Shown piece after piece: positions 27,819-36,536 of a stretch of DNA of 64,000 nt. The notes under the pieces are model-generated. The model made no database searches and was not told the origin of the DNA. It saw only the letters and a program-made list of their open reading frames with translations. The stretch is from Desulfomicrobium orale DSM 12838 (GTDB lineage Bacteria; Desulfobacterota; Desulfovibrionia; Desulfovibrionales; Desulfomicrobiaceae), in assembly GCF_001553625.1 (NCBI RefSeq), contig NZ_CP014230.1, positions 2,418,001 to 2,482,000 of the forward strand, written 5' to 3'. The position numbers and the translations under genes were made by a program. Position 1 is the stretch's first letter. Each line of letters opens with the position of its first letter.

Positions 27819-28562
27819 ATGGCAGGACACAGTAAATGGAAGAATATCCAGCACCGTAAAGGCCGGCAGGACGCCAAAAGAGGCAAGATGTTCACCAAGG
27901 TCACCAAGGAAATCATTCTGGCGGCCAAAGGCGGCGGTGATCCGGCCATGAACGCCCGGCTGCGCGCGGCCATTGACGCGGCCAAGGCCGTAAACCTGCC
28001 CAAAGACAAGATCGACACGGCCATCAAGAAAGGCACCGGCGAACTGGCTTCCGAGGCGCTGGAGGAAATCATCTACGAAGGTTACGCGCCCGGCGGCGTG
28101 GCCCTGCTCATCGAGGCCGTCACCGATAACAAGAACCGGACCGTGGCCGAAGTGCGCCATATTCTGAGCAAAAACGGCGGCTCCATGGGCGCGGCGGGCT
28201 GCGTGGCCTGGATGTTCGACCGCAAGGGCGTCTTCGCCTTTGACAAGGAACTGTACACCGAAGATCAGCTGCTGGAAGTGGGGCTGGAAGCGGGTGTGGA
28301 AGATGTGCTCGACGACGACGATTCGTGGCAGGTACAGTGCTCCGTGGAAGATTTCCACGCGGCCAGGGCCGCTTTTGAGGCTGCGGGCATCGAACCCTTG
28401 AGCGCCGACCTAAGCCGCATCCCCCAGAATCTGGTGGCCGTGGATGTGGAAACCGGACGCAAGGCTCTGCGCCTTTACGACGCTCTGGACGACAATGACG
28501 ACGTGCAGAACGTGTACACCAATTTCGAGCTGCCGCCCGAACTGGTGGCCGAGATGGAGTAG
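27819..28562 (+). CDS. YebC/PmpR family protein
   Basis: 247-aa protein with all YebC/TACO1 marks: start MAGHSKWKNIQHRKGRQDAK, then AKGGGDPAMNARLRAAID, YEGYAPGGVALLIEAVTDN and SKNGGSMGAAGCVAWMF. Historically called a transcriptional regulator (often of ruv or quorum genes); recent work places the family on ribosomes, easing translation of difficult stretches. It lies upstream of ruvCAB, the classical arrangement. TTTTGGAGG precedes the ATG. Confidence 0.95.
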   Translation: MAGHSKWKNIQHRKGRQDAKRGKMFTKVTKEIILAAKGGGDPAMNARLRAAIDAAKAVNLPKDKIDTAIKKGTGELASEALEEIIYEGYAPGGVALLIEAVTDNKNRTVAEVRHILSKNGGSMGAAGCVAWMFDRKGVFAFDKELYTEDQLLEVGLEAGVEDVLDDDDSWQVQCSVEDFHAARAAFEAAGIEPLSADLSRIPQNLVAVDVETGRKALRLYDALDDNDDVQNVYTNFELPPELVAEME

Positions 28563-28602
28563 TTCCCGGTTTCCCGTGCTTCGGCAGATTCCGATCCGGA
28601 AA

Positions 28603-28646
28603 GCCGGGCCGGGAAATCCTCCGCGGTTCTCCCGCTCCCGGCTTTT
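28603..28646 (+). terminator. Probable terminator after yebC
   Basis: Nested stem GCCGGG...CCCGGC, enclosing CGGGA...TCCCG, then TTTT. It separates yebC from ruvC. Confidence 0.5.
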
Positions 28647-28723
28647 CCCGCGTTTGCATCCGGAAGGCGGATCAGCCGCTCTTTATCCGGATTTCCATTT
28701 CCGCCAAAAATGGACGGCATGGC

Positions 28724-29242
28724 ATGGCAGACCGCCTTGTGCTCGGTGTTGATCCCGGTTCCCGGTGCATGGGTTACGGCCTGGTCCGGGAAAAATCCGG
28801 CGTTCTGGAACTGGTGGAAGCGGGCACTGTCCGCCCGCCGGATGAGACCCTGAGCATGCGCCTGGGGCTCATGTACGCGAAGATCGAGAAACTTCTGGAA
28901 ACACACGCGCCCCAGGCCGTGGCAGTGGAGAATGTTTTTTTCGGCCGGAATCAGTCCTCCGCCCTGAAGCTCGGACAGGCCAGAGGCGCGGTTCTGGCCG
29001 CGTGCGGCGTGCATCGCGTGGGGATTTTCGGCTATGATCCCACTCTGGTCAAAAAATCCCTTGTCGGTGCGGGCCGGGCGGAAAAGGTCCAGGTGTCGTT
29101 CATGGTCGGTCAGCTTCTCGGCGTGCGCCCCGACTGGGCCGAAGACGCCGGAGACGCCTTGGCCGTGGCCATCTGCCATCTGAACCGGTGCCGCTTCATG
29201 GCCGCCGTGGAGGCCGGACAACCCGGCGTAACCCGGCTGTAA
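28724..29242 (+). CDS. ruvC: Holliday junction resolvase RuvC
   Basis: Endonuclease that cuts Holliday junctions with RuvAB, 172 aa. RNase H-fold catalytic acidics are visible: Asp in LGVDPGSRCMGYG, Glu in AVENVFFGRN, and the Asp pair in EDAGDALAVAICH near the C-terminus. Gene order ruvC-ruvA-ruvB is standard. No strong ribosome site precedes the ATG at 28724; nearby in-frame alternatives would add only a few residues. Confidence 0.95.
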   Translation: MADRLVLGVDPGSRCMGYGLVREKSGVLELVEAGTVRPPDETLSMRLGLMYAKIEKLLETHAPQAVAVENVFFGRNQSSALKLGQARGAVLAACGVHRVGIFGYDPTLVKKSLVGAGRAEKVQVSFMVGQLLGVRPDWAEDAGDALAVAICHLNRCRFMAAVEAGQPGVTRL

Positions 29243-29291
29243 GTCGCCGGAGCAGGCCCGCGGCATCAACCTTCCGGACCGAGGTCTTGCC

Positions 29292-29888
29292 ATGATCGCT
29301 TACATCGAAGGCACCCTGCTCTCCCTGGAGCTGGACTCCTGCGTCCTGCTCACACGGGGCGGTGTGGGCTACGAGGTGTTCTTAAGCACCAGAAGCCGGG
29401 CCGCACTGCCCGCTCCGGGAGAAGAGGTCCGCCTGTTCACGTACACGCTGGTCCGGGAAGACGCGCTGACGCTCTTCGGCTTTGCGTCCCAGGAAGAACG
29501 CGGAACTTTCGGCATTCTGCTGGGTGTTCCCAAGCTGGGCCCCAAAACCGCCCTGGCCCTGCTCGGTGTTTTTTCCCCTCAGGAGCTGGCCGCCTGTGTG
29601 GCCCGTGAAGATGCCCATGGTCTGGCCCGGACGCCGGGTATCGGACTCAAGACCGCCAAACGCCTCGTGCTCGACCTGAAGGACAAGCTTTCCGGCCAGA
29701 ACACGGCCATGTCCGCCCTTCCTGATATTCCGGCCTCGGCCCGCGACGACGCACTGGCGGCCCTGCTCTCTTTGGGCTATGCACGGCAGGAAGCCGAAGA
29801 CGCGCTGAAGCATGTTTTCGAAGAAAACCCTGATCTGGATACAGGCGGCGCCATCCGCCGGGCTCTCAAACATTTCGCGCCCAAATGA
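29292..29888 (+). CDS. ruvA: Holliday junction DNA helicase subunit RuvA
   Basis: Tetrameric junction-binding protein that loads RuvB, 198 aa. Three parts are visible: OB-fold N-terminus ([13 protein letters not shown]...YEVFLSTR), central helix-hairpin-helix with [14 protein letters not shown] and [19 protein letters not shown], and a C-terminal UBA-like domain that contacts RuvB ([21 protein letters not shown]). The TGA stop overlaps the ruvB ATG, so the two are translationally coupled. CCGAGG is the ribosome site. Confidence 0.96.
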   Translation: MIAYIEGTLLSLELDSCVLLTRGGVGYEVFLSTRSRAALPAPGEEVRLFTYTLVREDALTLFGFASQEERGTFGILLGVPKLGPKTALALLGVFSPQELAACVAREDAHGLARTPGIGLKTAKRLVLDLKDKLSGQNTAMSALPDIPASARDDALAALLSLGYARQEAEDALKHVFEENPDLDTGGAIRRALKHFAPK

Positions 29889-30856
29889 CCCCGAACCAGA
29901 ACGAAGAACATATCCGCCCGCGCACTCTGGACGATTTCATCGGTCAGGACGACGTGCGCGGCAATCTGAAAATATACCTGCAAGCGGCCAGAGACCGGGG
30001 ACAGCATCTGGATCACTGCCTGCTGTACGGCAATCCCGGCCTGGGCAAGACCACCCTGGCCCAGATCATGGCCAGCGAACTGGGCGTGAATCTGGTTTCC
30101 ACCTCCGGCCCCGTGCTGGAGCGCAGCGGCGACCTGGCCGCCATCCTGACCAGCCTGAACCGGCACGACCTGCTCTTCATCGACGAAATCCACCGCATGC
30201 CCGCCGTGGTGGAGGAAATCCTGTATCCCGGCATGGAAGACTTCAAGCTCGATCTCATCGTGGGCCAGGGACCTGGCGCGCGCACGGTCAAAATAGAACT
30301 TGAGCCTTTCACTCTGGTCGGAGCCACTACCCGTCTGGGACTGCTCACTTCGCCCCTGCGGGACCGCTTCGGGGTCATCTGCCGGCTCGAATTCTACTCG
30401 CCCGAAGAGCTGTCCCTCATCGTCTCCCGCGCCGCGCGGATTCTGGGTGTACGCATTTCGGACGACGGTGCCCTGGAGATCGGCCGCCGCTCGCGCGGCA
30501 CGCCGCGTATCGCTAACCGTCTGCTGCGCCGTGTGGCCGACTACGCCCAGGTGGCCGGAGAAGACACCATCGACGCCGAAGTGGCGGCCAGGGGACTGGA
30601 CATCATGGACGTGGACGCCAGAGGCCTCGATCTCATGGACCGCAAAATTCTGGAATGCATCATCGGCAGTTTCGGCGGCGGCCCAGTGGGCGTCAAAACC
30701 ATTGCCGCGGCCTGTTCCGAAGAAGTGCGGACCATAGAGGACATTTACGAGCCCTATCTCATCCAGTGCGGTTTTCTGAAGCGCACACCCAGGGGGCGGG
30801 TAGCCACGGCCAAGGCGTATCAGCACATCGACGGCGGTCTGAAGCTTCGGAGTTGA
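29885..30856 (+). CDS. ruvB: Holliday junction branch migration helicase RuvB
   Basis: AAA+ motor that drives branch migration with RuvA, 323 aa. Start [21 protein letters not shown]; Walker [12 protein letters not shown] (about residue 50); Walker [11 protein letters not shown]; sensor/arginine region [17 protein letters not shown]; and the C-terminal winged helix with [15 protein letters not shown]. The ATG overlaps the ruvA stop. Confidence 0.97.
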   Translation: MTPNQNEEHIRPRTLDDFIGQDDVRGNLKIYLQAARDRGQHLDHCLLYGNPGLGKTTLAQIMASELGVNLVSTSGPVLERSGDLAAILTSLNRHDLLFIDEIHRMPAVVEEILYPGMEDFKLDLIVGQGPGARTVKIELEPFTLVGATTRLGLLTSPLRDRFGVICRLEFYSPEELSLIVSRAARILGVRISDDGALEIGRRSRGTPRIANRLLRRVADYAQVAGEDTIDAEVAARGLDIMDVDARGLDLMDRKILECIIGSFGGGPVGVKTIAAACSEEVRTIEDIYEPYLIQCGFLKRTPRGRVATAKAYQHIDGGLKLRS

Positions 30857-30859
30857 CAT

Positions 30860-30881
30860 CGGCCGGCAGGCCGTAGCTTTT
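30860..30881 (+). terminator. Weak terminator-like hairpin after ruvB
   Basis: CGGCC-GGCA-GGCCG then TAGCTTTT, beginning four bases after the ruvB stop. The short stem makes this uncertain. Confidence 0.35.
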
Positions 30882-30951
30882 CATCTTCCGTACGGATATG
30901 GAAGCGTGCGGCAGTGCTTTTGAGTGCTGAAAAATTCCCCAAGGAGGGAGC

Positions 30952-31626
30952 ATGAGAATCATCAGACCCAGCTTTTCCTTCATGTATCTGCCCGACGGGG
31001 AGTTCATTCTGGCCCACCTCGAACAGGCCGCACGGACCTGCTACAAGTCCGAGGACAAGGCCGGACCGGATACCGCCCGCCAGCTTCTGGCCCGCATCGT
31101 CCGTCTGGGACACGAAAGCGTGCTGGAGCACGCCTCGGTCACGGTACGCATAGTCTGCGACCGGGGCGTGACCCACGAACTGGTCCGCCACCGCCTGTGT
31201 TCCTTCTCCCAGGAAAGCACCCGCTACGCCAATTACGGGCATTCCAGATTCGGCAATGAAATCACCGTGATCCGGCCGTTTTTCTGGAAAGAGGACGAGG
31301 AGCGCTACGCTTTGTGGCAAACGGCCATGCAGGCCTGTGAGGATGCCTACCTGCGTCTGGTCGAGGCCGGAGCCTCGGCCCAGGAGGCTCGCAGTGTCCT
31401 GCCCAACAGTCTGAAAACCGAGATCGTGACCACCACCAACATCCGCCAGTGGCGGCATATTTTCCGGTTGCGTTGCGACAAGGCCGCCCACCCGCAGATG
31501 CGGCAGATCATGCTGCCGCTTCTGTCGGCTTTCCGTACGCGCATTCCGCTTCTTTTCGATGATCTGGCCGAGCGTTTCGCACAGGATGCGGCAGAACTCG
31601 GCGACCGGGGCGCGGTGTTGCAGTAA
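30952..31626 (+). CDS. thyX: Flavin-dependent thymidylate synthase
   Basis: Makes dTMP from dUMP using FAD and methylene-tetrahydrofolate, replacing ThyA; 224 aa. The defining ThyX motif RHRxxSxxxxSxRY is present as RHRLCSFSQESTRY, followed by the second conserved block LPNSLKTEIVTTTNIRQW and FRLRCDKAAHPQMRQI. The AAGGAGGGAGC ribosome site is strong. The downstream hypothetical gene (48 bp away) is probably cotranscribed. Confidence 0.96.
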   Translation: MRIIRPSFSFMYLPDGEFILAHLEQAARTCYKSEDKAGPDTARQLLARIVRLGHESVLEHASVTVRIVCDRGVTHELVRHRLCSFSQESTRYANYGHSRFGNEITVIRPFFWKEDEERYALWQTAMQACEDAYLRLVEAGASAQEARSVLPNSLKTEIVTTTNIRQWRHIFRLRCDKAAHPQMRQIMLPLLSAFRTRIPLLFDDLAERFAQDAAELGDRGAVLQ

Positions 31627-31674
31627 GCCTCTCCCATACGGAGCGGCACGTTTGACTACGCAAGGAGGCATATC

Positions 31675-32082
31675 ATGCAGGAACTGAAGTCGTTTTTTTC
31701 CGACTGGGACGAGTGCGACGCCAAAACCGTCTTTCAGACCTTCTGGCGGGAACTGGAAGCCATGGATGGCGTGAAGCTGGAATTCAAGGCTCGGCCCGGC
31801 ATCACCTACTCCCTGCGTGGTACGCATCCTGCCCAGCAGAAGCGGGAGCTGTTCGTCATGGTCGACGTCATCGACGACGATCCCGAGCAACGCTGGTTGT
31901 CCGTGTGCTTCTACGACGACATGGTCACGGACCCCGACGAACAGGGCGACTGGGTGCCGCAGGGTCTTCTGGGTGAAGACGCCCGCTGCTTCAACGTAGA
32001 TGAACTGGACGAAGATTTCGTGGCGTATGTAGCCGCGCGTATCCGGGAGGCCGGTGCTGCGGCCGGAAAATCCGGAAGCTGA
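31675..32082 (+). CDS. Conserved hypothetical protein downstream of thyX
   Basis: 135-aa soluble, acidic protein with no family I can name. The central beta-rich section (SLRGTHPAQQKRELFVMVDVID, WLSVCFYDDMVTDPDEQGDWV) and the acidic C-terminal segment (NVDELDEDFVAYVAARIREA) look like a compact globular domain. There is no signal peptide or Cys cluster. AAGGAGGCATATC gives a strong ribosome site. I believe similar proteins exist in other Desulfovibrio-like genomes, but cannot confirm that here. Confidence 0.75.
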   Translation: MQELKSFFSDWDECDAKTVFQTFWRELEAMDGVKLEFKARPGITYSLRGTHPAQQKRELFVMVDVIDDDPEQRWLSVCFYDDMVTDPDEQGDWVPQGLLGEDARCFNVDELDEDFVAYVAARIREAGAAAGKSGS

Positions 32083-32128
32083 CGACCCGGATTTTTGAAA
32101 CCGAGATATCACAACAGCCGAAGTGATT

Positions 32129-32269
32129 AATGAGAATACTGCCTCTCTTGCTCATTGTCTGCATTACTTTTGCGGGCGGCTGCGCCCGACGTTACCACGG
32201 CCCCGCATTGAAGCAGCTGAAAGGTCATCTATACCGCTCTGTTCTGCTTGCTGCTGTTTTCATCAGATA
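32129..32269 (+). CDS. Very short putative lipoprotein
   Basis: A 46-codon frame starting MRILPLLLIVCITFAGGCARRYHG: a hydrophobic signal with a plausible lipobox (FAGGC) followed by a basic stretch, ending at TAG 32267-32269. Its tail overlaps the signal-peptide-like start of the broken Sel1 gene in another frame. It may be a genuine small lipoprotein or the displaced N-terminus of that pseudogene. AT content is higher than in the neighbours. Confidence 0.35.
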
Positions 32270-32600
32270 GTTTTGCCGGGAGAGTGTTCGATAGAGTCCG
32301 AGACAACTATCTCGCATTGATAGAAAAAAATCAGTACGAAGAAGCACTGAACATTGTCATGCCTTATGCCGGGAGCGGAGACGATGAAGGACAGCTGACA
32401 GTTGGCTATATATATGACAGGGCGCACAGTTACTATAAAAATTCTGATAAACAGGGATATGCGCCGTCAACTCGCATGCTCGGATACTCTATTACTTTGG
32501 CAACGGGGTTGACCGGGATTACAGACAGGCTGTCGAGTATTTTCAGAGAGCGGACAATGGAGAAAAAAGATCTGTCGGCAAGTTGGACGAGTTCAAGTGA
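32221..32600 (+). pseudogene. Broken secreted Sel1-repeat protein
   Basis: Reads as a signal peptide (VIYTALFCLLLFSSDSFAG) then DNYLALIEKNQYEEALNIV, GSGDDEGQLTVGYIYDR, and, after a one-base shift near 32488, YYFGNGVDRDYRQAVEYFQ with RADNGEKRSVGKLDEFK and a TGA at 32598. The last block is a clear Sel1/TPR-like repeat. In the unshifted frame it degenerates to SITLATGLTG. One extra C after TAC (32485-32487) restores GYLYYFGNGV. No proper start codon survives: a stop sits just before 32221. The region is AT-richer than its surroundings, suggesting acquired and decaying DNA. Confidence 0.6.
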
Positions 32601-32770
32601 GCGGTGCTGAATTCATCCGTAAGAAATACGTCCTGCCCTGGAAAAGGCACCGGACTTGATCCAGTTATCCTGATCGGCGGCCTTGTCCGGTTTTTCGTGA
32701 AACGGCGCAAACCGTGCCTTGAGCATGTGACAAGGAGAGGCCGGATTCCGGTTTCAAGGGAGATTCCACC

Positions 32771-33139
32771 ATGCCATCTTTCCATCCGCCCCAAGCGGGA
32801 CCGGCCTTGGTTCTGATATTTTTCGCAGCCCTGATGCTGGCTGGCTGTGGGCACACCGTCAGTGAGCCCCCCATTTCGGAACCCGCTCCGCTGGGCCCGA
32901 TGGAAGCATTTCTGGCGGCCGAGCTTCCCGGACAGTCTATCGTTCTGGATGATCCAGAATTCGGAGAGAACATCCGCGTCACAGTGGAAGATATGTTTGT
33001 TTCCGCCAACGGCGAACACTGCAAACGCGGGACAGTGCTGTCCAGTCACGGCAATGCCGAGGTAGTCGTCATATGCCGCGACAAAAACGGATATTGGAAA
33101 ATGGCTCCCAGAGTCTGGGGGCATGCCATCGAACCCTGA
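32771..33139 (+). CDS. Small lipoprotein upstream of polysaccharide-export gene
   Basis: 122 aa with a lipoprotein signal peptide: hydrophobic run VLIFFAALMLAGCGH with lipobox LAGC (Cys about 26). The mature part is short, with DDPEFGENIRVTVEDMFVSANGEHCKRGTV and a C-terminal CRDKNGYWKMAPRVW. Function unknown. Its end overlaps the start of the SLBB export protein by 17 bp, so it is likely a periplasmic accessory of the same polysaccharide system (inference from coupling). The ribosome site is GGGAGATT. Confidence 0.75.
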   Translation: MPSFHPPQAGPALVLIFFAALMLAGCGHTVSEPPISEPAPLGPMEAFLAAELPGQSIVLDDPEFGENIRVTVEDMFVSANGEHCKRGTVLSSHGNAEVVVICRDKNGYWKMAPRVWGHAIEP

Positions 33140-34724
33140 TTTCCGCCAATGGCGCAACCGATCTCTTGCCGTGACCAGAAAACTCCTCTTCCCTCTCGCA
33201 CTGATTTGTCTGTTCTCCCTGGGCGGTGCTCCATCCGCCGCCACGCTTCCACCTTACGGAGCGAACCTTTTTCAGGGCAATTTCGTCCGCAACCGGGCAG
33301 ATGCCGTCCTGCTTCCCGGCGATCAGGTGGTTCTGCGCCTGTGGGGCGGAAACTTCACGGTGGACGATACCTTCAGGGTCGGTCCGGACGGACATGTCGA
33401 TCTTCCTGAAATTGGCCTCGTTCCGGTATCGGGACTGGATCACGGCCAGCTGGAGGAAGCCTTGCGCAGTAAACTGGCTGCCGCCGGGCATTCCGGCGTC
33501 CAGGTTTACGCGGCGGCGCTGAATGCGCGGCCCGTAGCCATCTTTGTAACGGGCGGCGTGGTCAGACCAGGACTGTACACAGGCGCGCCCGGCGATCCGG
33601 TGCTCAGCTTTCTGGACCGGGCCGGAGGCATTGACTCCGAGCGGGGCAGCTATCGGGATATCCGGCTGATTCGCAAAGGCGAATCCGTTTCCACTTTCGA
33701 TCTGTATCCTTTTGTACGTCAGGGAGCACTGCCCTCCGTTCGACTTCAGGACGGCGACACCCTGTTCGTGTCGGACAAAGGGCCATGTGTCACGGCCACA
33801 GGCGCGGTCCGCAACGCGGCGCGGTTTGAATTCCTCAAGGACCGGTTCACGGGAGCCGTCCTCGCGGAACTGGCCGAGCCCACGGCCCAGGCATCGCACA
33901 TTGCGCTCACCGGGACGCGCAACAACAGGCCCTACAGCACCTATCTGCCCCGCAAGGAACTGGGGAGCCTGCATCTGGAAGATGGCGATCAGATTCAGTT
34001 CATCGCGGACACCACCAGCAGCACCATTCTCGTGGAAGTGCAGGGAGCGGTAATGGGAGCGTCGCGGTTTCCCGTACGCCGGGGAGCGCGACTGCAGGAA
34101 ATCAGAAATTTCATTGCCGTGGACCCGGACCGGGCAAGCCTGCAAGACATCTATATCAAGCGGCTGAGCGTGGCCGCCCGGCAGAAAAAAGCCATCACCG
34201 AGTCCCTGCGGCGGCTGGAAGAGACAGTGCTTACCGCCTCGTCCGCCAGCTCCGAGGAAGCGCAAATCCGGTCCAGAGAGGCGGAAATGGTCGCCAAGTT
34301 CGTGGAACGGGCCAAAGCGGCCGAACCGGAAGGCGTAGTCGTGCTGGATCGTTCGGGTGCATCCGATATCACTCTGGAGCACGGCGACATCATCGTCATT
34401 CCGTCCAAAAGCGATGTGGTTCTGGTCAGCGGAGAAGTCATGGTTCCCCAGGCCATGCTCTGGGGAGAAGAGAAAAAGCTGGAAGACTACGTACAAGGCG
34501 CCGGAGGCTACGGCAACAGGGCCGACCCCGAACGCATCCTGATTCTGCACCAGAACGGGGCCGTGTCCCAAAACAGCGGCGACATCAGACCCGGAGACCA
34601 GATCCTGATTCTTCCCAAGGTGGAATCCAAAAGCATGCAGGCGGTGAAGGACATTTCCCAGGTGCTCATGCAGGTTGCGGTTTCCACACGCGCCCTGATC
34701 GGCCTGCCCTCGCTGCTGTACTGA
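33123..34724 (+). CDS. SLBB-domain polysaccharide export protein
   Basis: 533-aa secreted protein of the Wza/polysaccharide-export type. A signal peptide (LLFPLALICLFSLGGAPSAA) is followed by a Poly_export domain with LLPGDQVVLRLWG and GPDGHVDLPEIGLVPVSG (about residues 62-150). Several SLBB-like beta-grasp segments come next (IFVTGGVVRPGLYTG, VEVQGAVMGASRFPV, VLVSGEVMVPQAM) and a coiled-coil insertion (about 355-405). It would form the periplasmic or outer-membrane part of an exopolysaccharide channel. No Wzc kinase, polymerase or glycosyltransferase lies beside it. An alternative GTG at 33171 would still keep the signal peptide. Confidence 0.88.
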   Translation: MPSNPDFRQWRNRSLAVTRKLLFPLALICLFSLGGAPSAATLPPYGANLFQGNFVRNRADAVLLPGDQVVLRLWGGNFTVDDTFRVGPDGHVDLPEIGLVPVSGLDHGQLEEALRSKLAAAGHSGVQVYAAALNARPVAIFVTGGVVRPGLYTGAPGDPVLSFLDRAGGIDSERGSYRDIRLIRKGESVSTFDLYPFVRQGALPSVRLQDGDTLFVSDKGPCVTATGAVRNAARFEFLKDRFTGAVLAELAEPTAQASHIALTGTRNNRPYSTYLPRKELGSLHLEDGDQIQFIADTTSSTILVEVQGAVMGASRFPVRRGARLQEIRNFIAVDPDRASLQDIYIKRLSVAARQKKAITESLRRLEETVLTASSASSEEAQIRSREAEMVAKFVERAKAAEPEGVVVLDRSGASDITLEHGDIIVIPSKSDVVLVSGEVMVPQAMLWGEEKKLEDYVQGAGGYGNRADPERILILHQNGAVSQNSGDIRPGDQILILPKVESKSMQAVKDISQVLMQVAVSTRALIGLPSLLY

Positions 34725-34785
34725 ATGCAGGGCACATCCCTCCGGCCGGGTGCAAACGGCGGGGGAGCCGCAAGTTCCGTGGCCT

Positions 34786-35247
34786 TCAGCGCCCGGCCGC
34801 GCCCAGGATGCGCTGGGCCATGAAGGCCGGAGCCATGACCTGACGCATGGTCCCGGATGTCTCCAGACTGCCGGAGTTGTTCAAAGGCGCGCTTTCCAGC
34901 GCCGACGCCAGAGCCTCCTCGAAGGCTGTGCGCAAAGCGGCGAAGGACGCCTCCACTTCAGGATAGGTGTTGTCTTCCCGCCAGGGCAGCTTCAGGCTGT
35001 CCGAAAGCTTGCCGTCCTTGTGGGAAGGCGTCATCAGGCTGTACCAGACCGACGGCGTCCATTGGCCGCGCTCGTTCTGGCCGGGCCAGCAGAATGTCCA
35101 GCTGGCTTCGGGTGGCTTCGGGATCGTGCTCATGACCCGCACGGCATGCAGGCACAGGCCGCGTTCAAATTCGTTCAGAACGGCCGTATAGTGCAGCACA
35201 GGCCGGTAATTCCCCCGTTTCTTGACGATGTTCCATTCGATTTTCAT
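34786..35247 (-). CDS. Hypothetical third gene of the MoxR/VWA operon
   Basis: 153-aa protein starting MKIEWNIVKKRGNYRPVL, with no known family recognised. It contains FERGLCLHAVRVMSTIPKPPE and WTPSVWYSLMTPSHKDGKL, then an Ala-rich helical C-terminus. The ATG overlaps the stop of the VWA/metallopeptidase gene (ATGA), so translation is coupled and a shared function is likely. The frame is open further upstream inside the neighbour, but that part is antisense-like shadow. Confidence 0.75.
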   Translation of the reverse strand: MKIEWNIVKKRGNYRPVLHYTAVLNEFERGLCLHAVRVMSTIPKPPEASWTFCWPGQNERGQWTPSVWYSLMTPSHKDGKLSDSLKLPWREDNTYPEVEASFAALRTAFEEALASALESAPLNNSGSLETSGTMRQVMAPAFMAQRILGAAGR

Positions 35248-36536
35248 GGCGTCTCCATGCCGATGACCTCCCCGAAGGGAGGAGAAAGCGGGCTTTCGCG
35301 CACCGTAAGCCACAGTACCGGGTACCCCGGGTCTTCCGGGTACCGGGAACACTGCATGTCCGTGAAATATATGAGACAGGCCGGGACGACCCCCTCTCGC
35401 TCCAGAGCCTGAAACGGCGGGCGGAAATCCGTTCCGCCTCCCCCCGCCGCCGCAAGCTGCAGAGGCATGTCCCGCCGGGTCAGTCGCTTAAGCGAAGTGA
35501 GTGCCGCGTCACAGGTCAGAAGAGTCAGTTCTGTGTCGAATTCTTCCAGAATGGCCGAGATCTCCGCCGAAAAGGCGTCCAGATGTGTCTGCTCGATGCT
35601 CCCGGACACGTCCACGGCCACGGCCACATTATCCAGCTCCTGACTGTCCAGCCCCGGAAGATACAGTCCCGCGTGCAGATAACGCCGGTTGGGCCGGACC
35701 CAGGAGAAATCGTTGCGCGCGCACTGCGACACAAAGCGAGCCAGCATCTCCCGCCAGCCGATCCTCGGAGCCAGCAGATTCCCGAACAACCGCTCCACGG
35801 AGCCGGGCAGATTTCCCGCCTCTTTGGCCGCGCGCATGGCCTGGGCCACATTCATGCGCCACTCATCTTCCGCGCCCGGACCATCGTCGCCACTGCCCAT
35901 GGATTTCACCGGAGCATCGCGCACTTCGCCGCTCCGGCCGGGGTCGGCATTGTCTCCACGCTCTCCGGCCAGTCCGCCGCCGCCTTCGGTCCGGCCTGCT
36001 CCGGGAGGCTCTTTCCTGCCCGGGGCTCCGCTCTGGTCCCGCCCGCCAAGACCGCCCTCGCCTGCGGATGCGTTTTCATCCCCACCGGATGTTTCTTCCC
36101 GGCCGCCCGTACCCTGTCCGCCCGGCCGCTCCTCCATTTCCCGCAGCAGGGTTTCATAGATAAGGTCGGCGCTTTTGCCGTGATGAGCCGGATCGTCCAG
36201 AAAACCGTCAGGCAGGCGGATGCCCGCCTCCAGCAGGATGGGGTTGATGGCGTAGTCGCAGGCCCGGTTCCACAGCCCCTGGTCGCGGCCATCCCGGCGC
36301 AGATGATGGGAACAGGCCAGGTGCAGCACCTCGTGACACTGCATGCCTTTGATCTGTTCCAGACTCTGAGCCGCGATGTAGGCCGGATTGTAGCCCAGAG
36401 TTTTCCCGTCGGACCATGCCGTGTCGCAATGCGGATCTTCGCGCAGTTCCAGACGCAGAGCCAGCGTGGCGAAAAAAGGATGGTCCAGAACCAGCTCGGC
36501 GCGGGCCTGCACCATTCTGGCATGGGCCGAAGTCAT
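35244..36536 (-). CDS. DUF2201-type putative metallopeptidase with VWA-like domain
   Basis: 430-aa protein. The N-terminal domain (1-140) carries the zincin-like motif CHEVLHLACSHH (HExxH). A low-complexity Gly/Glu/Arg-rich linker (about 150-235) follows. The C-terminal domain is VWA-like, with VAVAVDVSGSIEQ providing the DxSxS metal site, and ends IYFTDMQCSRYPEDPG. DUF2201 proteins commonly sit beside MoxR-type AAA ATPases, as here. The ATG at 36536 overlaps the ATPase stop (ATGA). Chaperone-like maturation or proteolytic roles are suspected for such pairs; targets are unknown. Confidence 0.88.
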   Translation of the reverse strand: MTSAHARMVQARAELVLDHPFFATLALRLELREDPHCDTAWSDGKTLGYNPAYIAAQSLEQIKGMQCHEVLHLACSHHLRRDGRDQGLWNRACDYAINPILLEAGIRLPDGFLDDPAHHGKSADLIYETLLREMEERPGGQGTGGREETSGGDENASAGEGGLGGRDQSGAPGRKEPPGAGRTEGGGGLAGERGDNADPGRSGEVRDAPVKSMGSGDDGPGAEDEWRMNVAQAMRAAKEAGNLPGSVERLFGNLLAPRIGWREMLARFVSQCARNDFSWVRPNRRYLHAGLYLPGLDSQELDNVAVAVDVSGSIEQTHLDAFSAEISAILEEFDTELTLLTCDAALTSLKRLTRRDMPLQLAAAGGGGTDFRPPFQALEREGVVPACLIYFTDMQCSRYPEDPGYPVLWLTVRESPLSPPFGEVIGMETP

